A stretch of DNA of 13,334 bases from the NCBI GenBank assembly GCA_016180275.1, contig JACPBN010000088.1:1-13334 (forward strand). Reading direction: 5' to 3'. The position numbers and the translations under genes were made by a program. Of this stretch, positions 1-7,602 are shown in pieces. This DNA is from Candidatus Woesearchaeota archaeon. Lineage in GTDB: Archaea > Nanobdellota > Nanobdellia > Woesearchaeales > UBA10200. Position 1 is the first letter of the stretch. Each line of letters opens with the position of its first letter. A model generated the notes under the pieces. It saw nothing but the letters and a program-made list of their open reading frames with translations. It made no database searches and was not told the DNA's origin.

Positions 1-269
1 GGGATAGCTATTGCAATCGCATCATTGACTGCATCGCCTGTAAGCATAGGTGTTTTTTGTGAGCTTGTTTGTACGCCTGAATTTACTTCAGAAGATGCCA
101 TACCCTGCATATTATTGACCAGGGTATCCATTGCAGCTATCTGCCATTGGTTGAATAATACCAATAACACAACAAATATTGTCGCAAAATTCAATAACAT
201 GTTATATCCCTTCTTTTCATTATGCTCATGTGATCTATGATCACTTTCATGTTTTTGATGTTCTTCCAT
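1..269 (-). CDS. Truncated His-rich single-pass membrane protein (N-terminal 89 residues)
   Basis: Only the N-terminal part is in the window; the gene runs off the left edge. I translated it from the ATG at 269-267, which has a GGGGGC purine-rich stretch a few bases upstream. The first 20 residues are strongly hydrophilic with five histidines at positions 4, 7, 11, 14 and 16, a possible metal-binding tail. One hydrophobic segment follows at about residues 24-40, then a Ser/Thr/Asn/Gln-rich stretch and the start of an Ala/Ile-rich segment. I do not recognise the family. The His-rich tail and the position downstream of a copper ATPase and a membrane winged-helix protein fit a role in metal handling, but that is inference. 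A promoter and two dyads lie at 385-430. Confidence 0.6.
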   Translation of the reverse strand, partial: MEEHQKHESDHRSHEHNEKKGYNMLLNFATIFVVLLVLFNQWQIAAMDTLVNNMQGMASSEVNSGVQTSSQKTPMLTGDAVNDAIAIAI

Positions 270-384
270 TTTTTGCCCCCAATGTGTTTAATGATTATCT
301 TTTCCTATTCTGTTCAATGATTATTTTTTAGGATATTTCATCTCTCCTTATACTCTCCTAAACATTAGTTGTAACAATTTTAGC

Positions 385-430
385 TAGTTATTAACTAACT
401 TTTACAAAGAATGTAAAGCATTTATATCTA
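385..430 (-). promoter_or_regulatory. Candidate promoter and operator dyads of the truncated gene
   Basis: On the minus strand a TATA-like sequence, GATATAAATG, lies at about 420-429. Immediately downstream are two adjacent dyads: TAGTTA-T-TAACTA (385-397) and TTTACA-AAGAA-TGTAAA (401-417). They occupy the interval between the TATA box and the predicted transcript start near 397, where an archaeal repressor would act. The transcript would have a leader of about 130 bases. The rest of 270-523 is AT-rich, with an imperfect direct repeat of AATGATTAT at about 290 and 318, and I see no gene in it. Confidence 0.35.
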
Positions 431-523
431 TTTAACTCATGAAACTATAGGTAAAAGAAAGTTTTTTCAGACTTTTGAAGGTTTAGAACTAAGTCGGATA
501 GTTTAGATTCAAGAAATAACGCT

Positions 524-1114
524 TTAAACAGCTTTTTTCAGGTAAATATGGTTTATTTTGCCAGTTTTAACTTTTGTTATCAGATTCTTCTTCTCAAAGC
601 TTGTCAATATTAGGGATAGTTTTGTCTTAGAAAGATCTGTCCTGAATTTCAGTGTGGATTGTGAGATTCCATCCTGGTCTTTGACGGCTTTTAAGACATT
701 CTGCTCGTCTTTGTCAAGTGCAGTCAGTAATATGCTGAATTTCTCATCTGAAGATTCCTTCTGGACTTCTTTCTGACTGTTTTTTTGAAGTGATTTCTCT
801 ATCCGTCTTGCAATCAGATCAGGATTAATGTTAATATAGTTCTTTTTCATCTCCTGGCCATAGATGATTAAATATACTCCTAATCCTGCAAGCAATATCA
901 AAACAGAAAACCCAAAATAAGTGTATGGCAATAATTTGCTTAATTCCTGATGCGGACAAGCTTCTCCTGTAGGATGGTCGCATGACTCTCCGCCTCCTAA
1001 TTCTGCAATCTTATCCCGCAAAGGCTTTTCTGCCTGGTATTTTAATGAATATAACACTACAGCTAAGACTAGAGTAAAGACCAATAATATTGTGCCAATC
1101 TTTTTGTGGTGCAT
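524..1114 (-). CDS. Membrane-anchored winged-helix regulator with an outer Cys/His loop
   Basis: The 196-residue product has a hydrophobic segment at about 7-24, a short loop, a second hydrophobic segment at about 63-86, and a long charged region ending in a winged helix-turn-helix of MarR-like appearance (about 133-194). If the C-terminal DNA-binding domain is cytoplasmic, the loop between the helices is outside. That loop carries C45, H47, C53 and H55 (C-x-H-x5-C-x-H), a plausible soft-metal or zinc site. The residues are visible; sensing is inference. A Ser/Lys/Gln-rich linker (about 103-124) joins membrane and DNA-binding parts. The start is supported by a TATA box about 25 bases upstream, implying a leaderless message. 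It may regulate the copper ATPase gene upstream of it or the truncated gene downstream. Confidence 0.75.
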   Translation of the reverse strand: MHHKKIGTILLVFTLVLAVVLYSLKYQAEKPLRDKIAELGGGESCDHPTGEACPHQELSKLLPYTYFGFSVLILLAGLGVYLIIYGQEMKKNYININPDLIARRIEKSLQKNSQKEVQKESSDEKFSILLTALDKDEQNVLKAVKDQDGISQSTLKFRTDLSKTKLSLILTSFEKKNLITKVKTGKINHIYLKKAV

Positions 1115-1131
1115 GTTATTTATTGTATTTT

Positions 1132-1143
1132 AATATTTTTATA
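1132..1143 (-). promoter_or_regulatory. TATA box for the membrane winged-helix gene
   Basis: The minus-strand sequence TATAAAAATATT is centred about 25 bases before the ATG at 1114, the spacing of a leaderless archaeal transcript. No Shine-Dalgarno sequence precedes this ATG, which agrees. Confidence 0.55.
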
Positions 1144-1148
1144 CTTAC

Positions 1149-1350
1149 AAAAGCCAAAGCATCAGCCTGCGAGCACTCGCAGGTTAACATAATAAGTTGT
1201 GTCTCCTGAACGCACGGTCTACTTGTTTGCTTATTAGCTTAGTTCGTCTTTGTGACAAGTTAACTCGCTTACAGGATTGCAACCGCCCGACCATTCTTAG
1301 CAAGATATTTTAATTTGTGTTCGCAAAAATTGGCTGATGCTTTGGCTTTT
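1149..1350. repeat. 202-bp element closed by a perfect 19-bp inverted repeat
   Basis: The arms at 1149-1167 and 1332-1350 are perfect reverse complements of 19 bases. The enclosed 164 bases are richer in G and C than the surrounding intergenic DNA and hold a strong hairpin, CCTGCGAG-CA-CTCGCAGG (1166-1183), plus weaker pairings. No open reading frame of note is present. On the plus strand the right arm ends in a T run (1347-1352), so a plus transcript would have a closing helix followed by an oligo-T terminator. On the minus strand a TATA-like sequence lies at about 1374-1381. It could be a structured non-coding RNA with its ends paired, or a small non-autonomous mobile element. I see no clear target-site duplication, and no SRP RNA, RNase P RNA or tRNA motif. 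Confidence 0.6.
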
Positions 1351-1373
1351 TTGTTAATATTATCTGCCTGAGT

Positions 1374-4148
1374 TTATAATCTTTTGCCTCGTAAAAGTAA
1401 AGTATTTGTAACAACACTCACGCTGGAGAATGCCATTGCAGCTCCTGCTATTATTGGAGATAAAAGCCATCCAGTTGCAGGATATAATACACCAGCAGCA
1501 ACTGGAATGCCTACAACATTATAAAAGAATGCCCAGAACAGATTTTGCTTTATCTTCTTCATAGTCATCCTGCTTAATTTCATTGCTTTTACAACATCTC
1601 TTAGGTCTTCCTTAATCAAGACAATCTCTCCAGTCTCGATTGCAATGTCTGTACCAGAGCCAATAGCTATGCCAATATCTGATTGCGCAAGCGCAGGCGC
1701 ATCATTGATGCCGTCACCTACCATTGCAACTTTCTCTCCGGCATTCTGAAGCTTCCTGACTTCTTCTGCTTTGTTTTCAGGCAATACTTCTGCAAGAACA
1801 AAGTTAGAACTTTTACCTGCATCACTTTTATCACCTAGATTTTCATTCTTAATCCCTACTTGAGCAGCTATTGCCTGTGCTGTCCGCTGATTATCTCCTG
1901 TTATCATATATACTTTCTTGCCAAGAGCCTGCAGCTGTGAAACAGCTTCTCTTGAATTTTCTTTTAGAGTATCAGCTACTGCCACAATGCCAACAATCTT
2001 TTTATTGACAGCTATTAGCATTGCAGTCTTGCCTTCGTTTTCTAAACGCTGAAGGTTCTCTTCCATCAAAGTTTTCTCTGAAGCCTTTAACTTATCCAGG
2101 GCTTTTGTTTCTGTCATCAGTTTTCTGTTTCCTAGAAGAATATGCTTATTGCCATATACTGCCTCAACACCCTTGCCTGTAATAGATTTGAATTTCTTTG
2201 GCTCAGGAAGAGTCAAATTTCTGGCTTTTGCACCGTTGACGATTGCCTCTCCAAGCGGATGCTCGCTTCTTTTTTCAACAATCGCTGCAAACCTAAGTAC
2301 CTCATCTTCTTTTAATCTACTCTTGCCAGAGCCAGTTGAAAGGATATCAGTTACCTCTGGCTTGCCTTTTGTCAATGTTCCAGTTTTATCGAATATAATT
2401 GTGGTAATCTCAGTTGCTTTCTGCAGAGCTTCTGCGCTTTTAATCAATATGCCGTTCTCTGCGCCTTTGCCTGTGCCTACCATTATAGCAGTAGGTGTTG
2501 CTAATCCAAGCGCACAAGGGCATGCGATTATTAATACTGCAACAAAGATTGTCAATGAAGAAGCAAACCCGAATCCAAGCAGATACCATGTCAGTGCTGC
2601 AATAATTGCAATCACAACAACAGCAGGCACAAAGTATGCGCTTATCTGGTCAGCTAATTTCTGGATAGGAGCTTTGCTGCCTTGGGCTTCCTCAACCAAT
2701 CTGATAATCTGCGCAAGCGCAGTGTCTTTTCCGACTTTTGTTGCCTTGAATTTTAGATAGCCGACTTTATTTATGGTTGCGCCTATAACCTTATCTCCTT
2801 TTGTTTTCTCAACAGGGATGCTTTCTCCAGTTAGCATTGACTCATCTACGCTGGAATGCCCATCAACAATTATTCCGTCAACAGGAATCTTCTCACCTGG
2901 CTTTACTATGACTATATCTCCAGCTTCCACTTGCTCAATAGGTATTTCTACTTCAATTGTTGCATTTTTAGATTTACTGTTTGGGTCTTTTCTGACAACA
3001 ATCGCTGTCTTTGCCTGCAAGCCAATAAGTTTCTTTATTGCCTCAGAAGTCTTGCCTTTTGCAATTGCCTCTAAAGTCTTGCCTAGCAGAATGAATAATA
3101 ACAATAATCCGGTAATCTCGTAATATAAGTCTCCTCCATAAAAACTTGTGTAAATGCTGTAGATAAATGCAGCACTTGTACCGATAGCGATCAGGCTGTC
3201 CATGTTTGGGCTGCGATTGAATACGATTGCCTTGAAGCCAGAGGTGTAGATGCGGTATGAAATGAGCACAATCGGCATTGTAAATGCAAATTGTATTATT
3301 TTTATGTTCTGCTCGAGAAATTCCGGCAGAGGAACTCCAAAAAAGCTTTCTGCCATGTAATAAAACAAAGGGATGCTAAGCAGGAATGTTATAAATGTCT
3401 TTAACTTTAATGTCCTGATCTCTTTCTCTCTCTCTTCTTTCTCAAAATCCTTTGACTGCGTTTGGGATGCGCCATAGCCAGCATTCTCTATTGCTTTTAT
3501 TATCTCAAATACTTTTATCTTTTCTGGATCATATTTTATCTCAGCTTTTTCTGTTGCTAAATTTGCTTTGATCTCCTTAATCCCACCGAGCGCAGCTACT
3601 GTTCTTTCAATTATTCCCTGGCAGTGCTGGCTCTGCATTCCTGTGATGTCAAGAATTACCTCTCCTGGCTTGGATTCTGCAGATTTATTCAGTTGCGACA
3701 ATTGTGATTCAGTTGCTGCCTTGTATCCTAACTTTTTTATGAGCTTTACAAAATCATCTTCCTTGGCTTTTGAATTATCATACTCAACATATGCCTTTTC
3801 GTTTGCAAAATTGACATTTGCCTTTACCACTCCTGCAGTCTTGTTGAGATTTTTCTCTATATTGACTGCGCAGCTGGCACAGTGCATGCCTGATATCTTT
3901 AGGGTTGATCTGGATGAATTAACAGTATTGCCGGTGATCCCAGCAGAACTATTATTACTGCTATTTCTGGAATTGTTGTTGCTATCACTATTACCAGTAT
4001 TTGCAGCATTATCTTCTGTTTTGTTGCCAGCCAAAAACTGTGTCTTGCAGTTATTGCTGCAAAAATAATATTGCATGTTGTCTTTAACTGCGCTAAACTT
4101 TGTTTTGTTCTGATCAACTTCCATTCCGCATATCGGGTCTTTTGCCAT
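1374..4148 (-). CDS. copA: Cu(I)-transporting P1B-type ATPase with N-terminal YHS domain
   Basis: A 924-residue P-type ATPase that should export Cu(I) (or Ag(I)) from the cytosol. Order of parts: YHS/TRASH domain (about 1-40, with CGMEV and YYFCSNNC), an Asn/Ser-rich linker (about 41-78), a heavy-metal-associated domain with intact GMHCASC (C90, C93), a second such domain with the degenerate GMQSQHC (one cysteine left, C176), then the membrane core. Core motifs are TGES (441-444), the ion-site CPC (543-545), the phosphorylated aspartate in DKTGT (D587), SEHP (H630), GDGINDAP (811 onwards), and YN (876-877) and M-x-x-S-S (905-909) in the last helices. CPC plus YN plus MxxSS marks the Cu(I) subgroup. 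I chose the ATG at 4148 because GGAGGC lies five bases upstream. An upstream TTG at 4187 in the same frame is inside a decayed neighbour gene. Confidence 0.96.
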   Translation of the reverse strand: MAKDPICGMEVDQNKTKFSAVKDNMQYYFCSNNCKTQFLAGNKTEDNAANTGNSDSNNNSRNSSNNSSAGITGNTVNSSRSTLKISGMHCASCAVNIEKNLNKTAGVVKANVNFANEKAYVEYDNSKAKEDDFVKLIKKLGYKAATESQLSQLNKSAESKPGEVILDITGMQSQHCQGIIERTVAALGGIKEIKANLATEKAEIKYDPEKIKVFEIIKAIENAGYGASQTQSKDFEKEEREKEIRTLKLKTFITFLLSIPLFYYMAESFFGVPLPEFLEQNIKIIQFAFTMPIVLISYRIYTSGFKAIVFNRSPNMDSLIAIGTSAAFIYSIYTSFYGGDLYYEITGLLLLFILLGKTLEAIAKGKTSEAIKKLIGLQAKTAIVVRKDPNSKSKNATIEVEIPIEQVEAGDIVIVKPGEKIPVDGIIVDGHSSVDESMLTGESIPVEKTKGDKVIGATINKVGYLKFKATKVGKDTALAQIIRLVEEAQGSKAPIQKLADQISAYFVPAVVVIAIIAALTWYLLGFGFASSLTIFVAVLIIACPCALGLATPTAIMVGTGKGAENGILIKSAEALQKATEITTIIFDKTGTLTKGKPEVTDILSTGSGKSRLKEDEVLRFAAIVEKRSEHPLGEAIVNGAKARNLTLPEPKKFKSITGKGVEAVYGNKHILLGNRKLMTETKALDKLKASEKTLMEENLQRLENEGKTAMLIAVNKKIVGIVAVADTLKENSREAVSQLQALGKKVYMITGDNQRTAQAIAAQVGIKNENLGDKSDAGKSSNFVLAEVLPENKAEEVRKLQNAGEKVAMVGDGINDAPALAQSDIGIAIGSGTDIAIETGEIVLIKEDLRDVVKAMKLSRMTMKKIKQNLFWAFFYNVVGIPVAAGVLYPATGWLLSPIIAGAAMAFSSVSVVTNTLLLRGKRL
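4044..4148 (-). repeat. YHS-coding segment duplicated at 9862-9966 (copy 1)
   Basis: The first 105 bases of the copper ATPase gene align without gaps to 9862-9966 with 16 differences counted by eye, about 85% identity, on the same strand and 5.8 kb apart. This suggests a fairly recent duplication of a YHS cassette or gene conversion between the copies. Confidence 0.8.
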
Positions 4149-4176
4149 TGGTGCCTCCATACTATTTAACTCCCTA

Positions 4177-4289
4177 CTATTTGACAATAAACACTGGGAC
4201 TGCTGATTTTTTTAGCACTTCCGTTGAACGCTTCCCAGCAACATTCTCTTTAAGACTGTTAAACCATGAGATCCCATAACAACAACATT
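4177..4289 (-). pseudogene. Decayed C-terminus of a universal stress protein
   Basis: Just upstream of the copper ATPase gene the minus strand encodes NVVVMGSHGLTVLKRMLLGS from 4289. After a one-base frame change it continues as STEVLKKSAVPVFIVK, ending in TAG at 4177-4179. Together these match the typical C-terminal signature of the UspA family (VMGSHG-x-x-G-x-K-x-x-L-L-G-S, then V-L-x-x-S-x-x-P-V-x-I-V). The part encoding the N-terminal nucleotide-binding half is not recognisable upstream, where the frame is interrupted. It is therefore a remnant of a Usp gene that once preceded copA. A base error in the assembly could explain the frameshift but not the missing first half. The rest of 4290-4363 holds nothing I recognise. 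Confidence 0.7.
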
Positions 4290-4363
4290 CAGGTAGCAGA
4301 GACTATTGTGCCTGCATAACCCAACACGAGTTCATTTAGTTTTGCCATTTTTTCATCTATTTT

Positions 4364-6058
4364 TTATTGCATTTCAGCCCGTTTTTTTCTCATATATCTT
4401 ATAGTCCAAATAAACAATCCTATTGCTAGGTAAAGCTCTACCATAGGCAAAGCCAGCATATGCTGCTGTCCTTCCTGAAGAAAACTGGTTATTCCGCTAG
4501 CTAATATGAGTGAAGCTATAATCATTCCCATCATGCGAACAACATGAGTTTCATGAAATTCTTTCATAAGAGGCAGAAATTCTTTTTTATTGAGATTAAC
4601 TGTAATGCTTCCATTCTCAATTAGTTTTAACGTGCGCGCAGCGTGAACAGGAAATTCTTCTATTAGATCATTATAATCAATAGAATTCTTAACTAAGTTT
4701 GAAATTGTCCTAATTGGGCTTAATTGTTTTTTCAATGTTTTTCTTACTGGCTGCTGCGCATCTGTTAGTATAGAAAATTTTGGATAAAGATTCCTCCCTA
4801 CTGATTCAGCGGTTACAAATGCTTTAGCAAGCAACACAAGATCCGAAGGAAAATAGACCCTGTGCGGCACTCCGGCAATAACACTCTTAAAGAGTGCCTG
4901 GCTAAGGCTATTTGTTTCCAATGTGCCGTAACAGGAGCTAAGGATGCCAAGCAAGTCTTTTTTAAACCCTTCAACATCCGATTCATCTGACACCTCTGCA
5001 AGATCCACAATATGACGAAGTGCTCTCTCAAAATCACGCTCAAATAGGTAAATCATGTACAAAGAGAACTTTCTTCGTTGCCGTTCAGATAAGCGACCTA
5101 CAATTCCGAAATCAAGAAACACAAAACGATTCCCTTTTAATGCAAGAATATTGCCAGGATGCGGGTCTGCGTGAAAAATTCCATGCACTAGAGTTTGTTC
5201 GGCGATGATTTGAACCGCGTTAATTGCCAATTGCCTGCGATTAGCATGAATTTTTGTTAATCCCTTATCATTATTTATGTTTATTCCTTCCATAAATTCC
5301 ATAGTAAGCACTCTTTGTGAAGTATGTTTGAAAAATACGTTTGGAATTCTAAGAATTTTGTTGTTTGCGAATACTTCCTGCATCTCTGCCATAATCCCAG
5401 CTTCATTGCGAAAGTCAATTTCTTTCAAAGTCCATTCCTTAAATTCCTGCACAAAACGTATTGGACGAAATGATCTGCTCTCGGGGAAATTTTTTTCCAA
5501 AAGAGCAGCAATCATCTCCATTATCCTAATATCTTGCTTGATTATCTTTGTTACTTCTGGCCGTAATATCTTTACAGCGACTTTTTTGCCGTCCTTTAAT
5601 CTTGCTTTATGGACTTGAGCAATTGATGCAGCAGCAATTGGTTTTTTATCAAATGAAGAGAAAACAGCAGATAATTGTAGGTGAAAGTCTTCTTCAATAA
5701 TCTTTTTCACATCCTGAAATGAAAATTCAGGAACTTTGTCTTGTAAATTTCGCAGTTCATTGCAATACTCAGGTAGTAGTACATCCGGGCGTAAACTAAG
5801 AAGCTGACCTAATTTTATAAACGTGGGCCCAAGCCTTTCAATAACTTTTCTAAAATGAACAGGAAGCGAATGTTTATCAAGTGGACAATCACAGCTTCTT
5901 TTAAGCATGCAATGAAATTTGCATCTAAGCGACACACAACTTCCTATCCCTGCCTTCTTAATATAATAAGAAAACCCGCCCATAGCAAATGCTGTCGCTA
6001 TTTCGCGTAGCCTGTTGAAATCTTCCATATTCCTTTTAATATGTAATAGTGATACCAT
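4364..6058 (-). CDS. ABC1/AarF/UbiB-family atypical kinase, membrane-anchored
   Basis: A 564-residue member of the ABC1 (UbiB/AarF) protein-kinase-like family. Visible signatures are KxGQ (K82-Q85, in LGPTFIKLGQ), the Ala-rich replacement of the P-loop (AAAS, 142-145), the ATP-site lysine in VAVK (K163), the catalytic loop HADPHPGN (296-303) and DFG (316-318). Two hydrophobic helices at about 508-526 and 536-555 form the C-terminal membrane anchor common in the family. Bacterial and mitochondrial relatives support quinone or isoprenoid-lipid metabolism with ATPase activity; the archaeal role is unknown. Unusually, residues 41-58 contain five cysteines (41, 46, 50, 56, 58) before the KxGQ motif. 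The gene starts 10 bases after the HAD gene, so the two are probably cotranscribed. A second ATG ten codons in (6028) has AAGGA two bases before it and is an alternative start. Confidence 0.93.
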   Translation of the reverse strand: MVSLLHIKRNMEDFNRLREIATAFAMGGFSYYIKKAGIGSCVSLRCKFHCMLKRSCDCPLDKHSLPVHFRKVIERLGPTFIKLGQLLSLRPDVLLPEYCNELRNLQDKVPEFSFQDVKKIIEEDFHLQLSAVFSSFDKKPIAAASIAQVHKARLKDGKKVAVKILRPEVTKIIKQDIRIMEMIAALLEKNFPESRSFRPIRFVQEFKEWTLKEIDFRNEAGIMAEMQEVFANNKILRIPNVFFKHTSQRVLTMEFMEGININNDKGLTKIHANRRQLAINAVQIIAEQTLVHGIFHADPHPGNILALKGNRFVFLDFGIVGRLSERQRRKFSLYMIYLFERDFERALRHIVDLAEVSDESDVEGFKKDLLGILSSCYGTLETNSLSQALFKSVIAGVPHRVYFPSDLVLLAKAFVTAESVGRNLYPKFSILTDAQQPVRKTLKKQLSPIRTISNLVKNSIDYNDLIEEFPVHAARTLKLIENGSITVNLNKKEFLPLMKEFHETHVVRMMGMIIASLILASGITSFLQEGQQHMLALPMVELYLAIGLFIWTIRYMRKKRAEMQ

Positions 6059-6068
6059 ATTGCGCCTA

Positions 6069-6671
6069 TTATATCTTAACCTCCAACTTTTTCAAATCAT
6101 CAGCTAATTGATTTACACCTTGAAAAATAATTGTCTTGATACCAATCTCCTTTGCATTTCCCAGATTCTTTGCTGCATCATCAATGAATATTGTTTCTTC
6201 TGGCTTTGCATTAAAATTCTCCATGATAAGAGCAAATCCCTTTTTGTCTGGCTTTCTTGCCTTGATCTCTTCCGAAATTATGCCAAAATCAAAGTACTGT
6301 CTTATTGGCAGCCTTTTCTCACTTAGCTCCATCAATTGTAGGGACGAATTAGTAAGATATGCCAATTTGTATTTATGATCGGCTCTAAGTTTCTTCAATA
6401 AATTTACTGCTTCTTGGTCTATTGCCTTGAAGCTGCTTAGTTTTCTTAACATCTCAGCTGCATCTGCTTTGACATTAAAATGCATCAAAAAGCTTTCAAT
6501 TGCCTGTACTGCGGAAATCTCTCCAAGTTCAGCTTTCTTCATATATACTGTGAATATCTCTTCCACTTCATTTACACTAAGATTATGCTCTTTTGCGAAA
6601 TACATAAAAAAAGGCGGCTCTTCGCAATGAAACACTACGCCGCACAAATCAAATATTATCAGTTTTATCAT
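6069..6671 (-). CDS. HAD-superfamily hydrolase-like protein
   Basis: About 200 residues with a HAD fold. The hhhD motif is FDLCGV near the N-terminus, followed by a helical cap, the Thr/Ser motif YLTNSS, a conserved lysine in ARKPDKKGF and the acidic motif IFIDDAAKN. The second aspartate of the usual DxD of motif I is replaced by cysteine. That residue acts as general acid/base in HAD phosphatases, so phosphatase activity may be weakened or changed; related YihX-type sequences also vary here. I chose the ATG at 6671 because GAGG lies about six bases upstream and the sequence then starts MIKLIIFDL, as is usual for the family. The longer start at 6683 would overlap the lgt stop codon (TAATG). 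It is coupled to the lgt-like gene upstream and to the UbiB-like gene downstream. Substrate unknown. Confidence 0.88.
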   Translation of the reverse strand: MIKLIIFDLCGVVFHCEEPPFFMYFAKEHNLSVNEVEEIFTVYMKKAELGEISAVQAIESFLMHFNVKADAAEMLRKLSSFKAIDQEAVNLLKKLRADHKYKLAYLTNSSLQLMELSEKRLPIRQYFDFGIISEEIKARKPDKKGFALIMENFNAKPEETIFIDDAAKNLGNAKEIGIKTIIFQGVNQLADDLKKLEVKI

Positions 6672-6682
6672 ATCATGCCTCA

Positions 6683-7513
6683 TTATGTATTTTTTGATCT
6701 CTTTAATAATCTTGTCTTTTTGATATTTATTGGCTTTAACTTACTCTTATCTGAATTTGCCAGCATAAAATATACAGCAATAATAAACAAGATTATTACA
6801 ATGAATTGTGAAGGCGTTAAGCCTAGATATCTGGGATCTGTCGATTCAATCCTGAAATAATCCAAAATCATTCTCTGGATAGAATATAATACTACATAAC
6901 TTAGAAAAATAAAGCCATCAAAGAATTTTGCTTTTTTCAGGCTTAGCAGTATAACAACAATTATAGATAACCCAATAATCTCATACAATACTACAGGATG
7001 CCTTAATGCATTGTCTATGTAGATTGCCCATGGCAAATCAGTTATTTTTCCAGGATGGCCCGCCATAAAGTAATCTCCAAACCTGCCCAAAATATGCCCT
7101 ACCACTAAAGGCACTGCAAATATATCAGCATATACCCAGAAGTTTAAGTTATTCTTTTTTAGGAAGATATAGGCTGCAGTTACTGCGCCAATGAATCCGC
7201 CAAAAAATGCTAAGCCTCCTTCCCAAATTTTAAATATATCAAAAAAAGTTAATGGCATATTTTTTGGCCAATAAAACATCACATAAAATAGCCTGGCACC
7301 CGCTATTAATCCTACTATCAGATATATTGCCAGCTCATGGATAATGTCTTCATCTATATCTCTTTTTTTAGCTTCTCGCACGGCGAGAAATGTTGCTGCT
7401 AAAATGCCTAAAGCGAACATAATGCCGTACATATTGATATGCAGCGGCCCAAATTCAAACATTGGAAATACTTTGTAAGGGATCATTTTTTCATTAACTT
7501 GTTGTTTAGACAT
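6683..7513 (-). CDS. lgt: Prolipoprotein diacylglyceryl transferase-like membrane protein
   Basis: A 276-residue polytopic membrane protein of the Lgt family, which moves a diacylglyceryl group from phospholipid to the lipobox cysteine of exported lipoproteins. Visible family marks are INMYGIMFALG near the N-terminus, WEGGLAFFGGFIGA (97-110), the signature GRFGDYF (143-149), followed by a GHPG turn, RHPVVLYE (171-178) and basic residues R214 and R221 in the last conserved block. The aromatic FFGG replaces the FHGG of E. coli, a position that varies in the family. Archaea have ether lipids, so the donor substrate is unclear; the assignment is by homology only. A protein with a LAGC lipobox is encoded at 11061-11324, a possible substrate. 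The start at 7513 has no clear ribosome binding site; a second ATG nine codons in is possible. Confidence 0.88.
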   Translation of the reverse strand: MSKQQVNEKMIPYKVFPMFEFGPLHINMYGIMFALGILAATFLAVREAKKRDIDEDIIHELAIYLIVGLIAGARLFYVMFYWPKNMPLTFFDIFKIWEGGLAFFGGFIGAVTAAYIFLKKNNLNFWVYADIFAVPLVVGHILGRFGDYFMAGHPGKITDLPWAIYIDNALRHPVVLYEIIGLSIIVVILLSLKKAKFFDGFIFLSYVVLYSIQRMILDYFRIESTDPRYLGLTPSQFIVIILFIIAVYFMLANSDKSKLKPINIKKTRLLKRSKNT

Positions 7514-7602
7514 CTAAAAAGAAGAATGTAAATGTCAGTTAGGCATCCGCATTCTACTTATTTTAGAGTCTTACTTTAAATTCTACTCTGAATTATTATT
7601 AT

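Noticed and set aside
1149..1350. Assignment of the inverted-repeat element to SRP RNA, RNase P RNA or a tRNA
   Set aside because: The end-pairing layout fits in general, but the conserved motifs of those RNAs were not found on either strand; GGTTGCAATCC only superficially resembles a T-arm.
2149..3123. Plus-strand open frames of up to 203 codons across the copA region
   Set aside because: They lie antisense to the conserved ATPase core and show no family motif of their own; other plus-strand frames opposite genes were dropped for the same reason.
4149..4187. Longer copA start at an in-frame TTG, adding 13 residues
   Set aside because: This stretch is the tail of the decayed universal stress protein, and the ATG at 4148 has a GGAGGC site at good spacing.
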